From: Candidatus Methylomirabilota bacterium
Lineage (GTDB): Bacteria; Methylomirabilota; Methylomirabilia; Methylomirabilales; Methylomirabilaceae
Assembly (NCBI GenBank): GCA_028869615.1
Contig: JAGWRQ010000119.1
Span: 1 to 6,593, forward strand
Length of the DNA: 6,593 nt
Reading direction: 5' to 3'
Positions 1 through 5,756 of this stretch are shown here, piece after piece. Position 1 is the stretch's first letter. Each line of letters begins with the position of its first letter. The notes under the pieces are model-generated. The model ran no database searches. It was not told the origin of the DNA and saw only the letters and a program-made list of their open reading frames with translations. A program made the position numbers and the translations under genes.

Positions 1-189
1 ACGGCTATCCAACTCCGGGAGGTCGAACTCGATCCGCATGAAGAAGACGCCCCCCTCCGGGTCGGTGGTATGCTGGTCCGAGTGCACAATGTTGGCACCC
101 TGCTCAAACAAGCACTGCGAGACCGCCGCAACGATGCCTGGACGGTCGGGGCACGAGATCAGCAGGCGAGCACGAGCGCTCAACGCCAT
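1..189 (-). CDS. purU: Formyltetrahydrofolate deformylase, N-terminal part (cut by window edge)
   Basis: PurU hydrolyses 10-formyltetrahydrofolate to formate and tetrahydrofolate in the cytoplasm; this supplies formate for PurT-type purine synthesis and balances the one-carbon pool. Only the first 63 residues are present, and the reading frame is open to base 1. They form the N-terminal ACT-type regulatory domain. The segment [13 protein letters not shown] (residues 13-25) is followed by [20 protein letters not shown] (31-50) and MRIEF, a pattern I recognise as the typical PurU start. Family members are about 280-290 residues long, so the catalytic formyl-transferase-like domain lies outside the window. 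The ATG at 187-189 is supported by a strong GGAGGAG ribosome binding site. The main alternative is another ACT-domain protein, but the [12 protein letters not shown] stretch is specific to PurU in my experience. The gene is divergent from the small gene at 416-712. Confidence 0.9.
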   Translation of the reverse strand, partial: MALSARARLLISCPDRPGIVAAVSQCLFEQGANIVHSDQHTTDPEGGVFFMRIEFDLPELDSR

Positions 190-194
190 AAGTT

Positions 195-201
195 CTCCTC
201 C
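195..201 (-). promoter_or_regulatory. Ribosome binding site of purU
   Basis: The minus strand reads GGAGGAG here, five bases or more ahead of the ATG at 187-189. It is a near-perfect Shine-Dalgarno sequence and fixes the purU start. Confidence 0.85.
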
Positions 202-222
202 ATTCAACACCGCTACAGAAGA

Positions 223-251
223 AGCGTAGTCTGAATTCGAGGACAAGGCAA
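223..251 (-). promoter_or_regulatory. Possible sigma70-type promoter of purU
   Basis: On the minus strand TTGCCT (246-251) and TACGCT (223-228) are separated by 17 bases. The two hexamers match the consensus at four and three positions, so this is only a moderate candidate. It would give a short leader of about 30 bases before the purU start. No other pair in the interval looks better. Confidence 0.3.
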
Positions 252-285
252 GGTGAATGACAAGGAACGTCGCTGAAGCGCCTGC

Positions 286-314
286 CTGACACGGTGAGCA
301 TGGAGCGCTATACT
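286..314 (+). promoter_or_regulatory. Sigma70-type promoter of the 98-residue hypothetical gene
   Basis: CTGACA (286-291) and TATACT (309-314) each differ from the consensus at one position, and the spacer is exactly 17 bases. Transcription would begin near 321 and leave a leader of roughly 95 bases before the ATG at 416. I see no clear riboswitch or strong hairpin in that leader. Confidence 0.6.
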
Positions 315-415
315 ATCAGCGTAGAGCCACCTTGAGAAGCGGCGAAGGTACCCGAGCCATGGCATGATATGAATCTGTTGATTTCCAGTGAGATGACAGA
401 GCAGGGAGTCCGGGG

Positions 416-712
416 ATGGCCTATACGCGTGAATCGATACGAGAAGCGGTCGAACGCGCCGGGGATGAGCACTGGCAGGCGCTCATCGCGCACCACGTAG
501 ACGCCTATCCCGCGAGTCGCCCCACGCCTGGGGATGTCTGTCGATTAGAAGCGGAGCGACTCAACGCGCTTGGCCTTGGGGACGCGAAGGAGTTCGAGCT
601 GATTGAGACCAGAGTGGAACAGGTCGGGCCGGAGATTGCGCTTACCCATGTTCTCTTATACCGCCCGCTCGGTATACGTCTGCTCACGGAGCCGTACCGC
701 GGCTATGCCTGA
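416..712 (+). CDS. Hypothetical protein, 98 residues
   Basis: I do not recognise this protein. It is a small soluble protein without a signal peptide, membrane segment or cysteine pair. The first half (residues 1-60) looks helical, with charged stretches such as ESIREAVERAGDEHW and VCRLEAERLNALGLGDAKEF. The second half has alternating hydrophobic residues (EQVGPEIALTHVLLYRPLGI, 67-86) that suggest beta strands. AGGGAG at 403-408 lies seven bases before the ATG, and two in-frame TGA codons stand in tandem at 710-715. A near-consensus promoter lies upstream. Start signals, stop context and a frame open over its whole length make it more likely a real gene than a chance frame. It is divergent from purU and converges on the nfnB gene, with 18 bases between the stop codons. 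The function is unknown. Confidence 0.65.
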   Translation: MAYTRESIREAVERAGDEHWQALIAHHVDAYPASRPTPGDVCRLEAERLNALGLGDAKEFELIETRVEQVGPEIALTHVLLYRPLGIRLLTEPYRGYA

Positions 713-730
713 TGAGACCCTGAACTGAAT

Positions 731-2233
731 CTATCGCTTCGCCTTGGCAAAGCGCCCTTCCCACTGCACGCCAGGGGCATTGGGATCGGTAGGGATGTTC
801 AGCTCATAGTTGAACTGGCCCGTGAGGTATTCATGGATATGCTTGGCAGCATGCTTCGCCTGCCCCATGGCCAGGATCACCGTAGAGCCGCCGGTAATGA
901 CGTCGCCACCGGCGAAGACCCCCTTCTTGCTCGTGTGGTAGGTCATGTGGTCCACCATGACAACGCCCCACTTGTTGGTGTGGAGATCAGGCGTCATGCT
1001 GGGGATGATCGGGTTCACGTCGCATCCCAATGAGAAGACCACCGTATCCACCTCATCGATGAAATACTCGCCGGTGGACAGCGGCTTTCTTCGGCCGGAC
1101 TCATCCGGATCGGACAGCTTCATGACCTCGCACCTGATGGCTTTGACGAAGTGGCGCTCGTCGCCGATAAACTCCACGGGGTTAGAGAGCCATTTGAAGT
1201 TGACGAACTCCTGCTCGGCATGCTCCAGCTCCTCCGTCCTGGCTGGGGCCTCCTCGTGAGAGCGGCGGTAGTAACAGGTGACATCCGCACCAAGCCTCTT
1301 GCCGGTGCGGAGTACGTCCATGGCAGTGTTGCCGGCGCCGATGACCGCCATCTTCTTGCCCTGGTAGAGGGGCGTGGGAGAGTGCGGGAACTCGTTGGCG
1401 TGCATCAGGTAGATTCTGGTGAGATACTCGTTAGCAGAATAGATACCATTCAGATTTTCGCCGGGGATACCCAGCATCTTTGGCAGGCCAGCGCCGGTGC
1501 CGATAAACACCGCATCGAACCCTTCTTTTTCCAGCAGGTCATCGATGGTGAGAATCTTGCCGATGACCATGTTATAGACGAACTCGACCCCCATATCTTC
1601 AAGCAGCTTGAGATCTTCGTCAATGACCTCCAGTGGCAGGCGAAACCGCGGGATGCCGTATACCATCACACCCCCGCCCCGGTGGAACGCCTCGAATACC
1701 GTCACCTCATGGCCGCGGGTGCGAAGCTCGTAGGCGCAGGTCAGCCCCGCGGGACCGGAGCCGATGATGGCTACCCGCTTGCCGCTGGAGGATGGCATGT
1801 CCGGAATCCGGTCCAGCTTGTGCTCCCGCTCGTAGTCCGCCACATACCGCTCCAGATTGCCGATGCCTACCGGATCATTCTTCTTGCCCACAACACATAC
1901 CGCTTCGCACTGCTTGTCCTGAGGGCACACCCGGCCGCAGGCGGCGGGGAGGAAGTTGGTCTCTCGAATCTTCTTAGCCGCGCCGGCGATATCCCCCTCC
2001 TCAACTAATTTGATGAAGGCAGGGATGTTAATGCCCACAGGGCACGCGGGTACGCATTCAGGCTTCTTGCACTGAATGCACCGCATGGCCTCGTCCATGG
2101 CCTGCTCCTGTGAGTAGCCGATGGGCACCTCCTCCCAGGTGTGAATGCGTAGCCCTGCCGAATGCAACGGCATGGTGTTACGCGGCTTCTTCATCCGCTC
2201 CTTTGGACTTAATCCCTTTGTTACTTCTGCCAT
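731..2233 (-). CDS. nfnB: NADH-dependent ferredoxin:NADP+ oxidoreductase subunit B (GltD-like)
   Basis: This is the large subunit of an NfnAB-type flavin-based bifurcating transhydrogenase, a soluble complex that exchanges electrons between NADPH, NADH and ferredoxin. The N-terminal ferredoxin-like domain carries eight cysteines, C52/C55/C60/C64 and C99/C103/C109/C113. In the related dihydropyrimidine dehydrogenase these bind two [4Fe-4S] clusters. E128 in GIGNLERY sits about where that enzyme uses a Gln ligand, and a Glu ligand is known in Nfn. The FAD motif is IIGSGPAGL (156-164), and the nucleotide-binding motif is VIGAGNTAMD (297-306). RR at 323-324 is typical for binding the NADPH phosphate. 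AGGDVITGGSTVI (441-453) closes the FAD site. At 500 residues it is slightly longer than usual, with about 25 extra residues at the C-terminus. GGGAGAGG at 2241-2248 supports the ATG. Databases often call such proteins glutamate synthase small subunit, but there is no gltB here and the gene follows an NfnA gene by 15 bases, so NfnB is the better name. Confidence 0.85.
   Translation of the reverse strand: MAEVTKGLSPKERMKKPRNTMPLHSAGLRIHTWEEVPIGYSQEQAMDEAMRCIQCKKPECVPACPVGINIPAFIKLVEEGDIAGAAKKIRETNFLPAACGRVCPQDKQCEAVCVVGKKNDPVGIGNLERYVADYEREHKLDRIPDMPSSSGKRVAIIGSGPAGLTCAYELRTRGHEVTVFEAFHRGGGVMVYGIPRFRLPLEVIDEDLKLLEDMGVEFVYNMVIGKILTIDDLLEKEGFDAVFIGTGAGLPKMLGIPGENLNGIYSANEYLTRIYLMHANEFPHSPTPLYQGKKMAVIGAGNTAMDVLRTGKRLGADVTCYYRRSHEEAPARTEELEHAEQEFVNFKWLSNPVEFIGDERHFVKAIRCEVMKLSDPDESGRRKPLSTGEYFIDEVDTVVFSLGCDVNPIIPSMTPDLHTNKWGVVMVDHMTYHTSKKGVFAGGDVITGGSTVILAMGQAKHAAKHIHEYLTGQFNYELNIPTDPNAPGVQWEGRFAKAKR
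735..754. terminator. Hairpin at the junction of two convergent genes
   Basis: CGCTTCGC (735-742) and GCAAAGCG (747-754) can pair around a four-base loop, with one G-T wobble. The hairpin covers the last codons of nfnB, and the stop of the opposing gene is 22 bases away. It has no T run on either strand, so it is not a classical intrinsic terminator. It may still slow or protect transcripts at the convergent ends. It also encodes the lysine/alanine-rich end of nfnB, so it could be there only for coding reasons. Confidence 0.25.
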
Positions 2234-2248
2234 CTTGACGCCTCTCCC

Positions 2249-3895
2249 TTATCGCTGCATCGCCTCAAAGGCGATCTTTTCTTGTTCCACGAACATCTGC
2301 TGGCGCTTCATCAACTCGTTGAAGTCTACCTGGTGCGCGTTGAAATCCGGCCCGTGATAGCAGGCGAATCTGGTTTTACCGCCCACCGTCACCCGGCAGG
2401 CGCCGCACATACCGGTACCGTCCACCATAATGGCGTTCAGCGAGACCCACGCTTCGATCCCCTTGCCCTCCGTCATCCTGGCGACCGCCATCATCATCGG
2501 TACGGGGCCGACCGCCAACACCATAGATACCTTCTCCCTCGCCATGATCTGTTCCAGCGCGTGGGTGACGAAGCCTTGAATGCCGACCGACCCATCATTG
2601 GTGGTGACGAATACCTCGTCGCACACCGCTTTGAGTTCGTCCACCAGTATCAACAGGTCCTTCGTGCGGGCGCCCACCACGCCATAGACCTTGTTGCCGA
2701 GCTGTCGCAAATCGCGCGCCGTAGGGATGACGGCGCCCGTGCCGTAGCCGCCGCCGAGCACCACACAGGCGCCCTCGTATTTGGCAATATGGGAGCGCTG
2801 GCCCAGCGGCCCGACGACATCCTGGAAGCTGTCGCCTACGTTTTTGCTTGTCGCCTCAGTGGATGTCCTGCCCGTAGCCATGATGACGATCTCTATGTAT
2901 CCCTTTTCCCTGTCCCATCCGGCGATGGAAAGCGGGATGCGCTCGCTGTCATAGTTGGGACGCATGATGATGAACTGTCCGGCCTGTATTTTTTTGGCCA
3001 GAAGCGGTGCGTTGACCTTGAAGTAGTAGGTATTGGCGCACAGCTCCCGCTTTTCAAGTATCGTAAAATCCTGGTGGTATCTACCCCTGGGCGGGTTCCC
3101 GCTTTCTTCCAAGCTGCGCTGGCAGTAGTGGAGTTGATATTCGGCTTCACTGCGGACGATAAAGGCATTGTCCCAGTCGAAGTGATCCATTCCGAGGATG
3201 GCGCGGAAGGCGTTGTGACTTTTTTCCACCTGCTCCGGCGTGAAATAGGAGTTGCGAACGCCTTTCCCTATGGCGCGCACGGCATGCCTGCGGACAAGGG
3301 GCGACGGATCCGACAGACCGGCGAACAGTGTGTCGAACAGTGTCGATCGATCCGTATCACCGACCGTCTCAGGGGGAATGCGGTTGAAGATCCGCCCCAC
3401 ACAGTAAAAGGCGGCGGACTTCACCTGTTTATTGGCGGACCCCGCGCATCTCAAGACCTCAGGCAGGATCCTGGCAATGGCTGGATCGGTGAAACGTCCC
3501 GCCGCCAACAGAAGGTTTATCTGGGCGTAGTCGTCGCTCCTGCTCGTATCGAACCAGGAACGAAGCAGATCCACGACGGGCGCGCCGATCTGTCCCAAAG
3601 CGCCGGCGAAATGCTCCGCCGATTCCGCATCAGCCTCAACAAGTTGCTCAATAATCCATTCAGCCACCTCTGCGCCCAGAGAGGCCAGGACCGACTCGCT
3701 CTGATCAATGAGTTGAGCAAGCTCCTCATCGCCGGCGTGGTCTCGGTAAAAGGTGGTGGAGACGGCCGCCGCCAACTCCCGCTTCTCTTCAGAAGAGAGA
3801 TCGGACAGTGTCGAAACTTCCGCTAGGGCGGCCTTCAACTGCTCAGTGTTCTGGGACGAAATTTTGGCTGTAATACTGTTAATTCTATTTGTCAT
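2249..3895 (-). CDS. nfnA: HEAT-like repeat domain fused to Nfn subunit A (FAD/NAD/[2Fe-2S] protein)
   Basis: The protein has 548 residues and two parts. Residues from about 273 to 548 form an NfnA/SudB-type ferredoxin reductase module. Its flavin-binding region is ERIPLSIAGWD (318-328), and its NAD-binding stretches are GGGYGTGAVIPTAR (381-394) and AVGPVPMMM (461-469). The C-terminal [2Fe-2S] site is MVDGTGMCGACRVTVGG (490-506) with C497, C500 and later C512. D492 is the likely fourth ligand, since an Asp ligand is described for NfnA. NfnA proteins are usually about 280 residues, so residues 1-270 are extra. They look fully helical and contain HEAT-like units near 96-116, 140-170 and 186-213 (for example PSPLVRRHAVRAIGKGV). 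The frame is continuous and has no Met between residues 236 and 311, which argues against a separate start for the NfnA part. AGAGGAAG at 3905-3912 lies nine bases ahead of the ATG. The partner nfnB follows immediately. The fusion is clear from the sequence; the role of the helical part is unknown. Confidence 0.85.
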   Translation of the reverse strand: MTNRINSITAKISSQNTEQLKAALAEVSTLSDLSSEEKRELAAAVSTTFYRDHAGDEELAQLIDQSESVLASLGAEVAEWIIEQLVEADAESAEHFAGALGQIGAPVVDLLRSWFDTSRSDDYAQINLLLAAGRFTDPAIARILPEVLRCAGSANKQVKSAAFYCVGRIFNRIPPETVGDTDRSTLFDTLFAGLSDPSPLVRRHAVRAIGKGVRNSYFTPEQVEKSHNAFRAILGMDHFDWDNAFIVRSEAEYQLHYCQRSLEESGNPPRGRYHQDFTILEKRELCANTYYFKVNAPLLAKKIQAGQFIIMRPNYDSERIPLSIAGWDREKGYIEIVIMATGRTSTEATSKNVGDSFQDVVGPLGQRSHIAKYEGACVVLGGGYGTGAVIPTARDLRQLGNKVYGVVGARTKDLLILVDELKAVCDEVFVTTNDGSVGIQGFVTHALEQIMAREKVSMVLAVGPVPMMMAVARMTEGKGIEAWVSLNAIMVDGTGMCGACRVTVGGKTRFACYHGPDFNAHQVDFNELMKRQQMFVEQEKIAFEAMQR

Positions 3896-3975
3896 CGGAA
3901 CATGCTTCCTCTAAAGGCACTTCGACTCTTACAGAACACTTACGCTCGTACTATGCCTGAACAAAAACCCAATTT

Positions 3976-4004
3976 ATCATACACAAAATCCCACCACTTG
4001 ACAA
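3976..4004 (-). promoter_or_regulatory. Sigma70-type promoter of the nfn operon
   Basis: On the minus strand TTGTCA (3999-4004) and TATGAT (3976-3981) each match the consensus at five of six positions, with a 17-base spacer. The surrounding 60 bases are only about 37% G+C, far below the operon itself, as expected for a promoter. Transcription would start near 3969 and give a leader of roughly 75 bases before the ATG at 3895. Confidence 0.7.
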
Positions 4005-4094
4005 CCAAATCCGTAATCTCAGGCGCGACCCAGCTGTTTCGGCGGCAACATATGATAGAGTCATCCGTCGAACTGCGACCACAGGAGAAAGCGC

Positions 4095-4124
4095 TTGACA
4101 TCCCCCGCATTTCGCATTGATATT
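4095..4124 (+). promoter_or_regulatory. Probable sigma70-type promoter of the methyltransferase gene
   Basis: TTGACA (4095-4100) is a perfect -35 hexamer. The best -10 candidate is GATATT (4119-4124), 18 bases further on, matching four of six positions. Transcription would start near 4131 and leave a leader of about 100 bases, which contains the inverted repeat at 4145-4182. Confidence 0.5.
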
Positions 4125-4144
4125 GCAACCGACTCACACCTGAA

Positions 4145-4182
4145 GCCGATGGTCGCCGCACCACCGTGTTGTGAGCATCGGC
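4145..4182 (+). repeat. Inverted repeat in the methyltransferase leader
   Basis: GCCGATG (4145-4151) and CATCGGC (4176-4182) are perfect inverted copies separated by 24 bases. In RNA they could close a stem-loop about 45 bases upstream of the start codon. It is not followed by a T run, so it is not an intrinsic terminator. It could be a structured leader or a dyad binding site, or could be chance. Confidence 0.4.
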
Positions 4183-4219
4183 CACGTTGTCCGTATCTGG
4201 TAGAGTCTTGCTGGGCCTT

Positions 4220-4225
4220 GGAGGG
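4220..4225 (+). promoter_or_regulatory. Ribosome binding site that selects the ATG at 4231
   Basis: GGAGGG (4220-4225) lies five bases ahead of the ATG at 4231. A GTG at 4225-4227 is in the same frame, but it overlaps this Shine-Dalgarno sequence and would have no spacing, so the ATG is the better start. Confidence 0.75.
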
Positions 4226-4230
4226 TGCAG

Positions 4231-4983
4231 ATGGGTCATAAGAAGGCAGGGTATGTTCCAGCGCTGGGCTGGGATCTCCTCACCCCGCTCTACGATCCCC
4301 TCGTTCGCCTTACCACACGCGAGATGAGCTTCAAGAACCGCCTCCTGGATGAAGCAGGCATCGACGACACCGCTCGGATCCTGGATGTGGGATGCGGTAC
4401 GGGAACGCTACTCCTGTTAGTGAGACGCAGGTCAAAATCTCTATTGGCGGTCGGCCTGGATGGTGATGTGAGCGTGCTGCGCATTGCGAGGTCAAAGGCT
4501 CACAGGCATGCCGAGAAGATCGCGCTGGTTCAGGCGTTCTGCTTTGATATGCCGCTTGCCGATGACGCGTTCGATCGCGTCCTCTCGAGCCTGATGCTGC
4601 ACCATCTGACGCGATCCGAGAAGGTCCGAACGCTGCAGGAGATCTTTCGCGTCCTACGCCCGGGGGGCGAGCTGCACGTCGCCGACTGGGGGCGACCCCA
4701 CAACCTACTGATGCGCATGTTGGCTTTTTCTGTGCGCCTCGGCGACAGTTTCGCCAGGACTGCGGACAACGTGAAGGGGCGCCTGCCTGCGCTCTTCCGG
4801 GACGCCGGGTTTGAGAAGGTATCGGAAACCGCCCGGTTTGCAACGCTATTTGGCACGTTGTCGCTGTACAAGGCGCGCAAGCCGCTCACGACTGCCGCTC
4901 AGCGGCACGCCGACAGCATGCCTGCGCAACTTGCTGACCGGCGCATGAGGCCGGCACACAGGAGTTGCCCGCTGAACGCATAA
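4231..4983 (+). CDS. Class I SAM-dependent methyltransferase (UbiE/methyltransferase 11 type)
   Basis: The protein of 250 residues transfers a methyl group from S-adenosylmethionine; the acceptor cannot be told from the sequence. Motif I ILDVGCGTG (50-58) binds SAM, the acidic residue at the end of strand 2 is in VGLDGD (74-79), and FCFDMPLADDAFDRVL (103-118) holds motifs II and III. LMLHHL (121-126) and EIFRVLRPGGELHVADWG (137-154) complete the Rossmann-like fold. The protein looks soluble. The shape resembles UbiE and phospholipid N-methyltransferases, but it is not close enough to name a substrate. The recognisable fold ends near KARKP (214-218); the last 30 or so residues are polar, rich in Ala, Arg and Pro, and look unconserved. 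The gene is divergent from the nfn operon and has its own promoter, so a functional link to Nfn is not implied. Confidence 0.85.
   Translation: MGHKKAGYVPALGWDLLTPLYDPLVRLTTREMSFKNRLLDEAGIDDTARILDVGCGTGTLLLLVRRRSKSLLAVGLDGDVSVLRIARSKAHRHAEKIALVQAFCFDMPLADDAFDRVLSSLMLHHLTRSEKVRTLQEIFRVLRPGGELHVADWGRPHNLLMRMLAFSVRLGDSFARTADNVKGRLPALFRDAGFEKVSETARFATLFGTLSLYKARKPLTTAAQRHADSMPAQLADRRMRPAHRSCPLNA
4893..4907. repeat. Perfect 15-base odd palindrome in the methyltransferase tail
   Basis: TGCCGCT, a central C, and AGCGGCA form a perfect inverted repeat. It lies in the part of the gene that codes for the unconserved C-terminal tail. With a one-base centre it would fold as RNA only after opening the inner pairs. 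It may be a remnant of a small repeat or chance in GC-rich DNA. Confidence 0.4.
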
Positions 4984-5025
4984 GATCAGGGCGGTAAAGA
5001 GACCAACGATTTTAGCGCGTACGTG

Positions 5026-5034
5026 TGTTATAGT
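5026..5034 (+). promoter_or_regulatory. Extended -10 promoter candidate of the YbjQ-family gene
   Basis: TGTTATAGT contains a TG dinucleotide one base ahead of TATAGT (5029-5034), which matches the -10 consensus at five of six positions. No good -35 hexamer is found at the usual distance, which fits the extended -10 class. The predicted leader is about 95 bases. Confidence 0.4.
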
Positions 5035-5134
5035 CGTTCGCGTGTCAACCAGTACCTGCGTAGAGGACGGAACTCTCTGTTAACGGCTGGACTGTAAGGC
5101 TGAGTCGTGGAGAGAGGAGCCATAGGAGGTTAAC

Positions 5135-5602
5135 ATGGCTGCGGTAGCCGCAATCATCTTTGTGGTGATGGCCTTATTTGGTTTAGCGTGGCCCTTTCTC
5201 TACACGTATAGGCTCAAATGGAGGAGAATAGCTCTGGATAAGGAGATCCAGTACTTCCAGAATCGGATTGCTGTCGCAACCTCGGACGCTATTCCCGGCA
5301 GGGCCACAGAACAGGTGCTTGGTCCCGTAACAGGAATCTCGCTCATACCCGCCTCAAACGACGACGAGCAGATGCTGGCCGAGCGGGAGGCGATGCACAG
5401 CCTTATTAAACAGGCGCTCCAGATGGGTGCCAACGCGGTCCTCGGTCTGAAAATGACCGAAGAAAGTTACCAGCACACGGACCCAAAGAAGTTTCTCGTC
5501 CTCCCCGCTGTCACGTTCACAGCCACGAGGGTGACCTACGCGGGAACGGCTGCAAAAGTGGCCGTGACGAATTCCCCGGGAGAAGAACTAAGAGGCGCCT
5601 GA
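5135..5602 (+). CDS. Membrane-anchored YbjQ-family (DUF74, putative heavy-metal-binding) protein
   Basis: The protein has 155 residues. Residues 4-24 are strongly hydrophobic (AAVAAIIFVVMALFGLAWPF) and form a single membrane segment or uncleaved anchor. The basic stretch RLKWRR (26-31) follows, so the C-terminal domain should face the cytoplasm. Residues from about 46 match the YbjQ fold: VATSDAIPG (47-55), VLGPVTGIS (61-69), an acidic helix AEREAMHSLIKQAL (82-95) and MGANAVLGLKM (97-107). Known YbjQ proteins are soluble, about 105 residues long, and form pentamers; the metal-binding label is a family annotation rather than a proven role. Here the usual glycine-rich loop after the VTG motif is shortened to about a dozen residues, and there are no cysteines. 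The start is fixed by AGGAGG at 5124-5129, five bases ahead of the ATG. It probably forms its own transcription unit. Confidence 0.75.
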   Translation: MAAVAAIIFVVMALFGLAWPFLYTYRLKWRRIALDKEIQYFQNRIAVATSDAIPGRATEQVLGPVTGISLIPASNDDEQMLAEREAMHSLIKQALQMGANAVLGLKMTEESYQHTDPKKFLVLPAVTFTATRVTYAGTAAKVAVTNSPGEELRGA

Positions 5603-5655
5603 CGAGAAAAAGATACCGTCCGGAGGGGAGCCTTTCTCGCAACTCCCTTGTTGCG
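5603..5655 (+). terminator. Overlapping hairpins after the YbjQ-family gene (weak terminator candidate)
   Basis: Directly after the stop codon, CGAGAAA (5603-5609) can pair with TTTCTCG (5633-5639). CGCAAC (5638-5643) can pair with GTTGCG (5650-5655) around a six-base loop. The two stems share two bases, so they compete at the junction. No run of T follows, so termination would be inefficient or factor-dependent. Confidence 0.3.
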
Positions 5656-5688
5656 CTTCAACGGGTTCAGGAGGTTCCTAATTCTTCC

Positions 5689-5718
5689 TTGACTGCTGCG
5701 GCACAGTTTAGTTAGAAT
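5689..5718 (+). promoter_or_regulatory. Sigma70-type promoter of the tetR-family gene
   Basis: TTGACT (5689-5694) and TAGAAT (5713-5718) each match the consensus at five of six positions with an 18-base spacer. Transcription should begin near 5725, giving a leader of about 32 bases that contains the operator-like dyad at 5730-5741. Confidence 0.7.
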
Positions 5719-5729
5719 TTCCATGTACT

Positions 5730-5741
5730 AACCGGTCGGTT
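5730..5741. promoter_or_regulatory. Operator-like dyad for TetR autoregulation
   Basis: AACCG-GT-CGGTT is a perfect inverted repeat of five-base arms around a two-base centre. It begins about five bases after the predicted transcription start of the regulator and ends 15 bases before its ATG. Many TetR-family regulators bind ACCGGTCGGT-like palindromes beside their own gene, so binding here would block the promoter. The link to this regulator is inferred from position. Confidence 0.7.
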
Positions 5742-5756
5742 TAATCGGGAGCAATC

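Larger units (their letters stand above)
3896..4230. other. Divergent control region between the nfn operon and the methyltransferase
   Basis: This stretch of 335 bases has no convincing gene. It carries the leader and promoter of the nfn operon on the left (minus strand). On the right (plus strand) it holds a promoter candidate with a perfect TTGACA, an inverted repeat at 4145-4182 and the methyltransferase ribosome binding site. The two predicted transcription starts lie about 160 bases apart, so a shared regulator binding in 4005-4094 is possible, but I see no obvious operator there. Confidence 0.6.

Noticed and set aside
38..301. Open frames of 63 and 65 codons over the purU start
   Set aside because: The purU frame covers 1-189 with an unmistakable N-terminal domain and a strong ribosome binding site; the others are shadows or noncoding.
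1151..2008. Plus-strand open frame of 285 codons opposite nfnB
   Set aside because: It is the mirror of a gene with strong family motifs, and it has no plausible start signals or domain of its own.
3188..3190. Internal ATG (residue 236) as an independent start for the NfnA module
   Set aside because: No good Shine-Dalgarno sequence precedes it, and it lies about 37 residues before the module begins, so one continuous fusion protein is simpler. It remains testable by mapping starts.
2282..3826. Plus-strand open frame of 514 codons opposite the nfnA fusion gene
   Set aside because: Its translation is low in recognisable motifs and rich in His, Arg and Gly, as expected for the antisense of a GC-rich gene. 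The minus-strand frame has clear flavin, NAD and iron-sulfur motifs.
4225..4227. GTG as the start of the methyltransferase
   Set aside because: It overlaps the GGAGGG ribosome binding site; the in-frame ATG at 4231 has correct spacing.
3902..4239. Frames of 72 and 99 codons in the divergent control region
   Set aside because: They overlap the promoters of both flanking units, lack ribosome binding sites and do not resemble proteins.
4331..4889. Minus-strand frames of 170 and 119 codons over the methyltransferase
   Set aside because: They are Arg/Pro/Ser-rich antisense frames of a gene with clear SAM-binding motifs.
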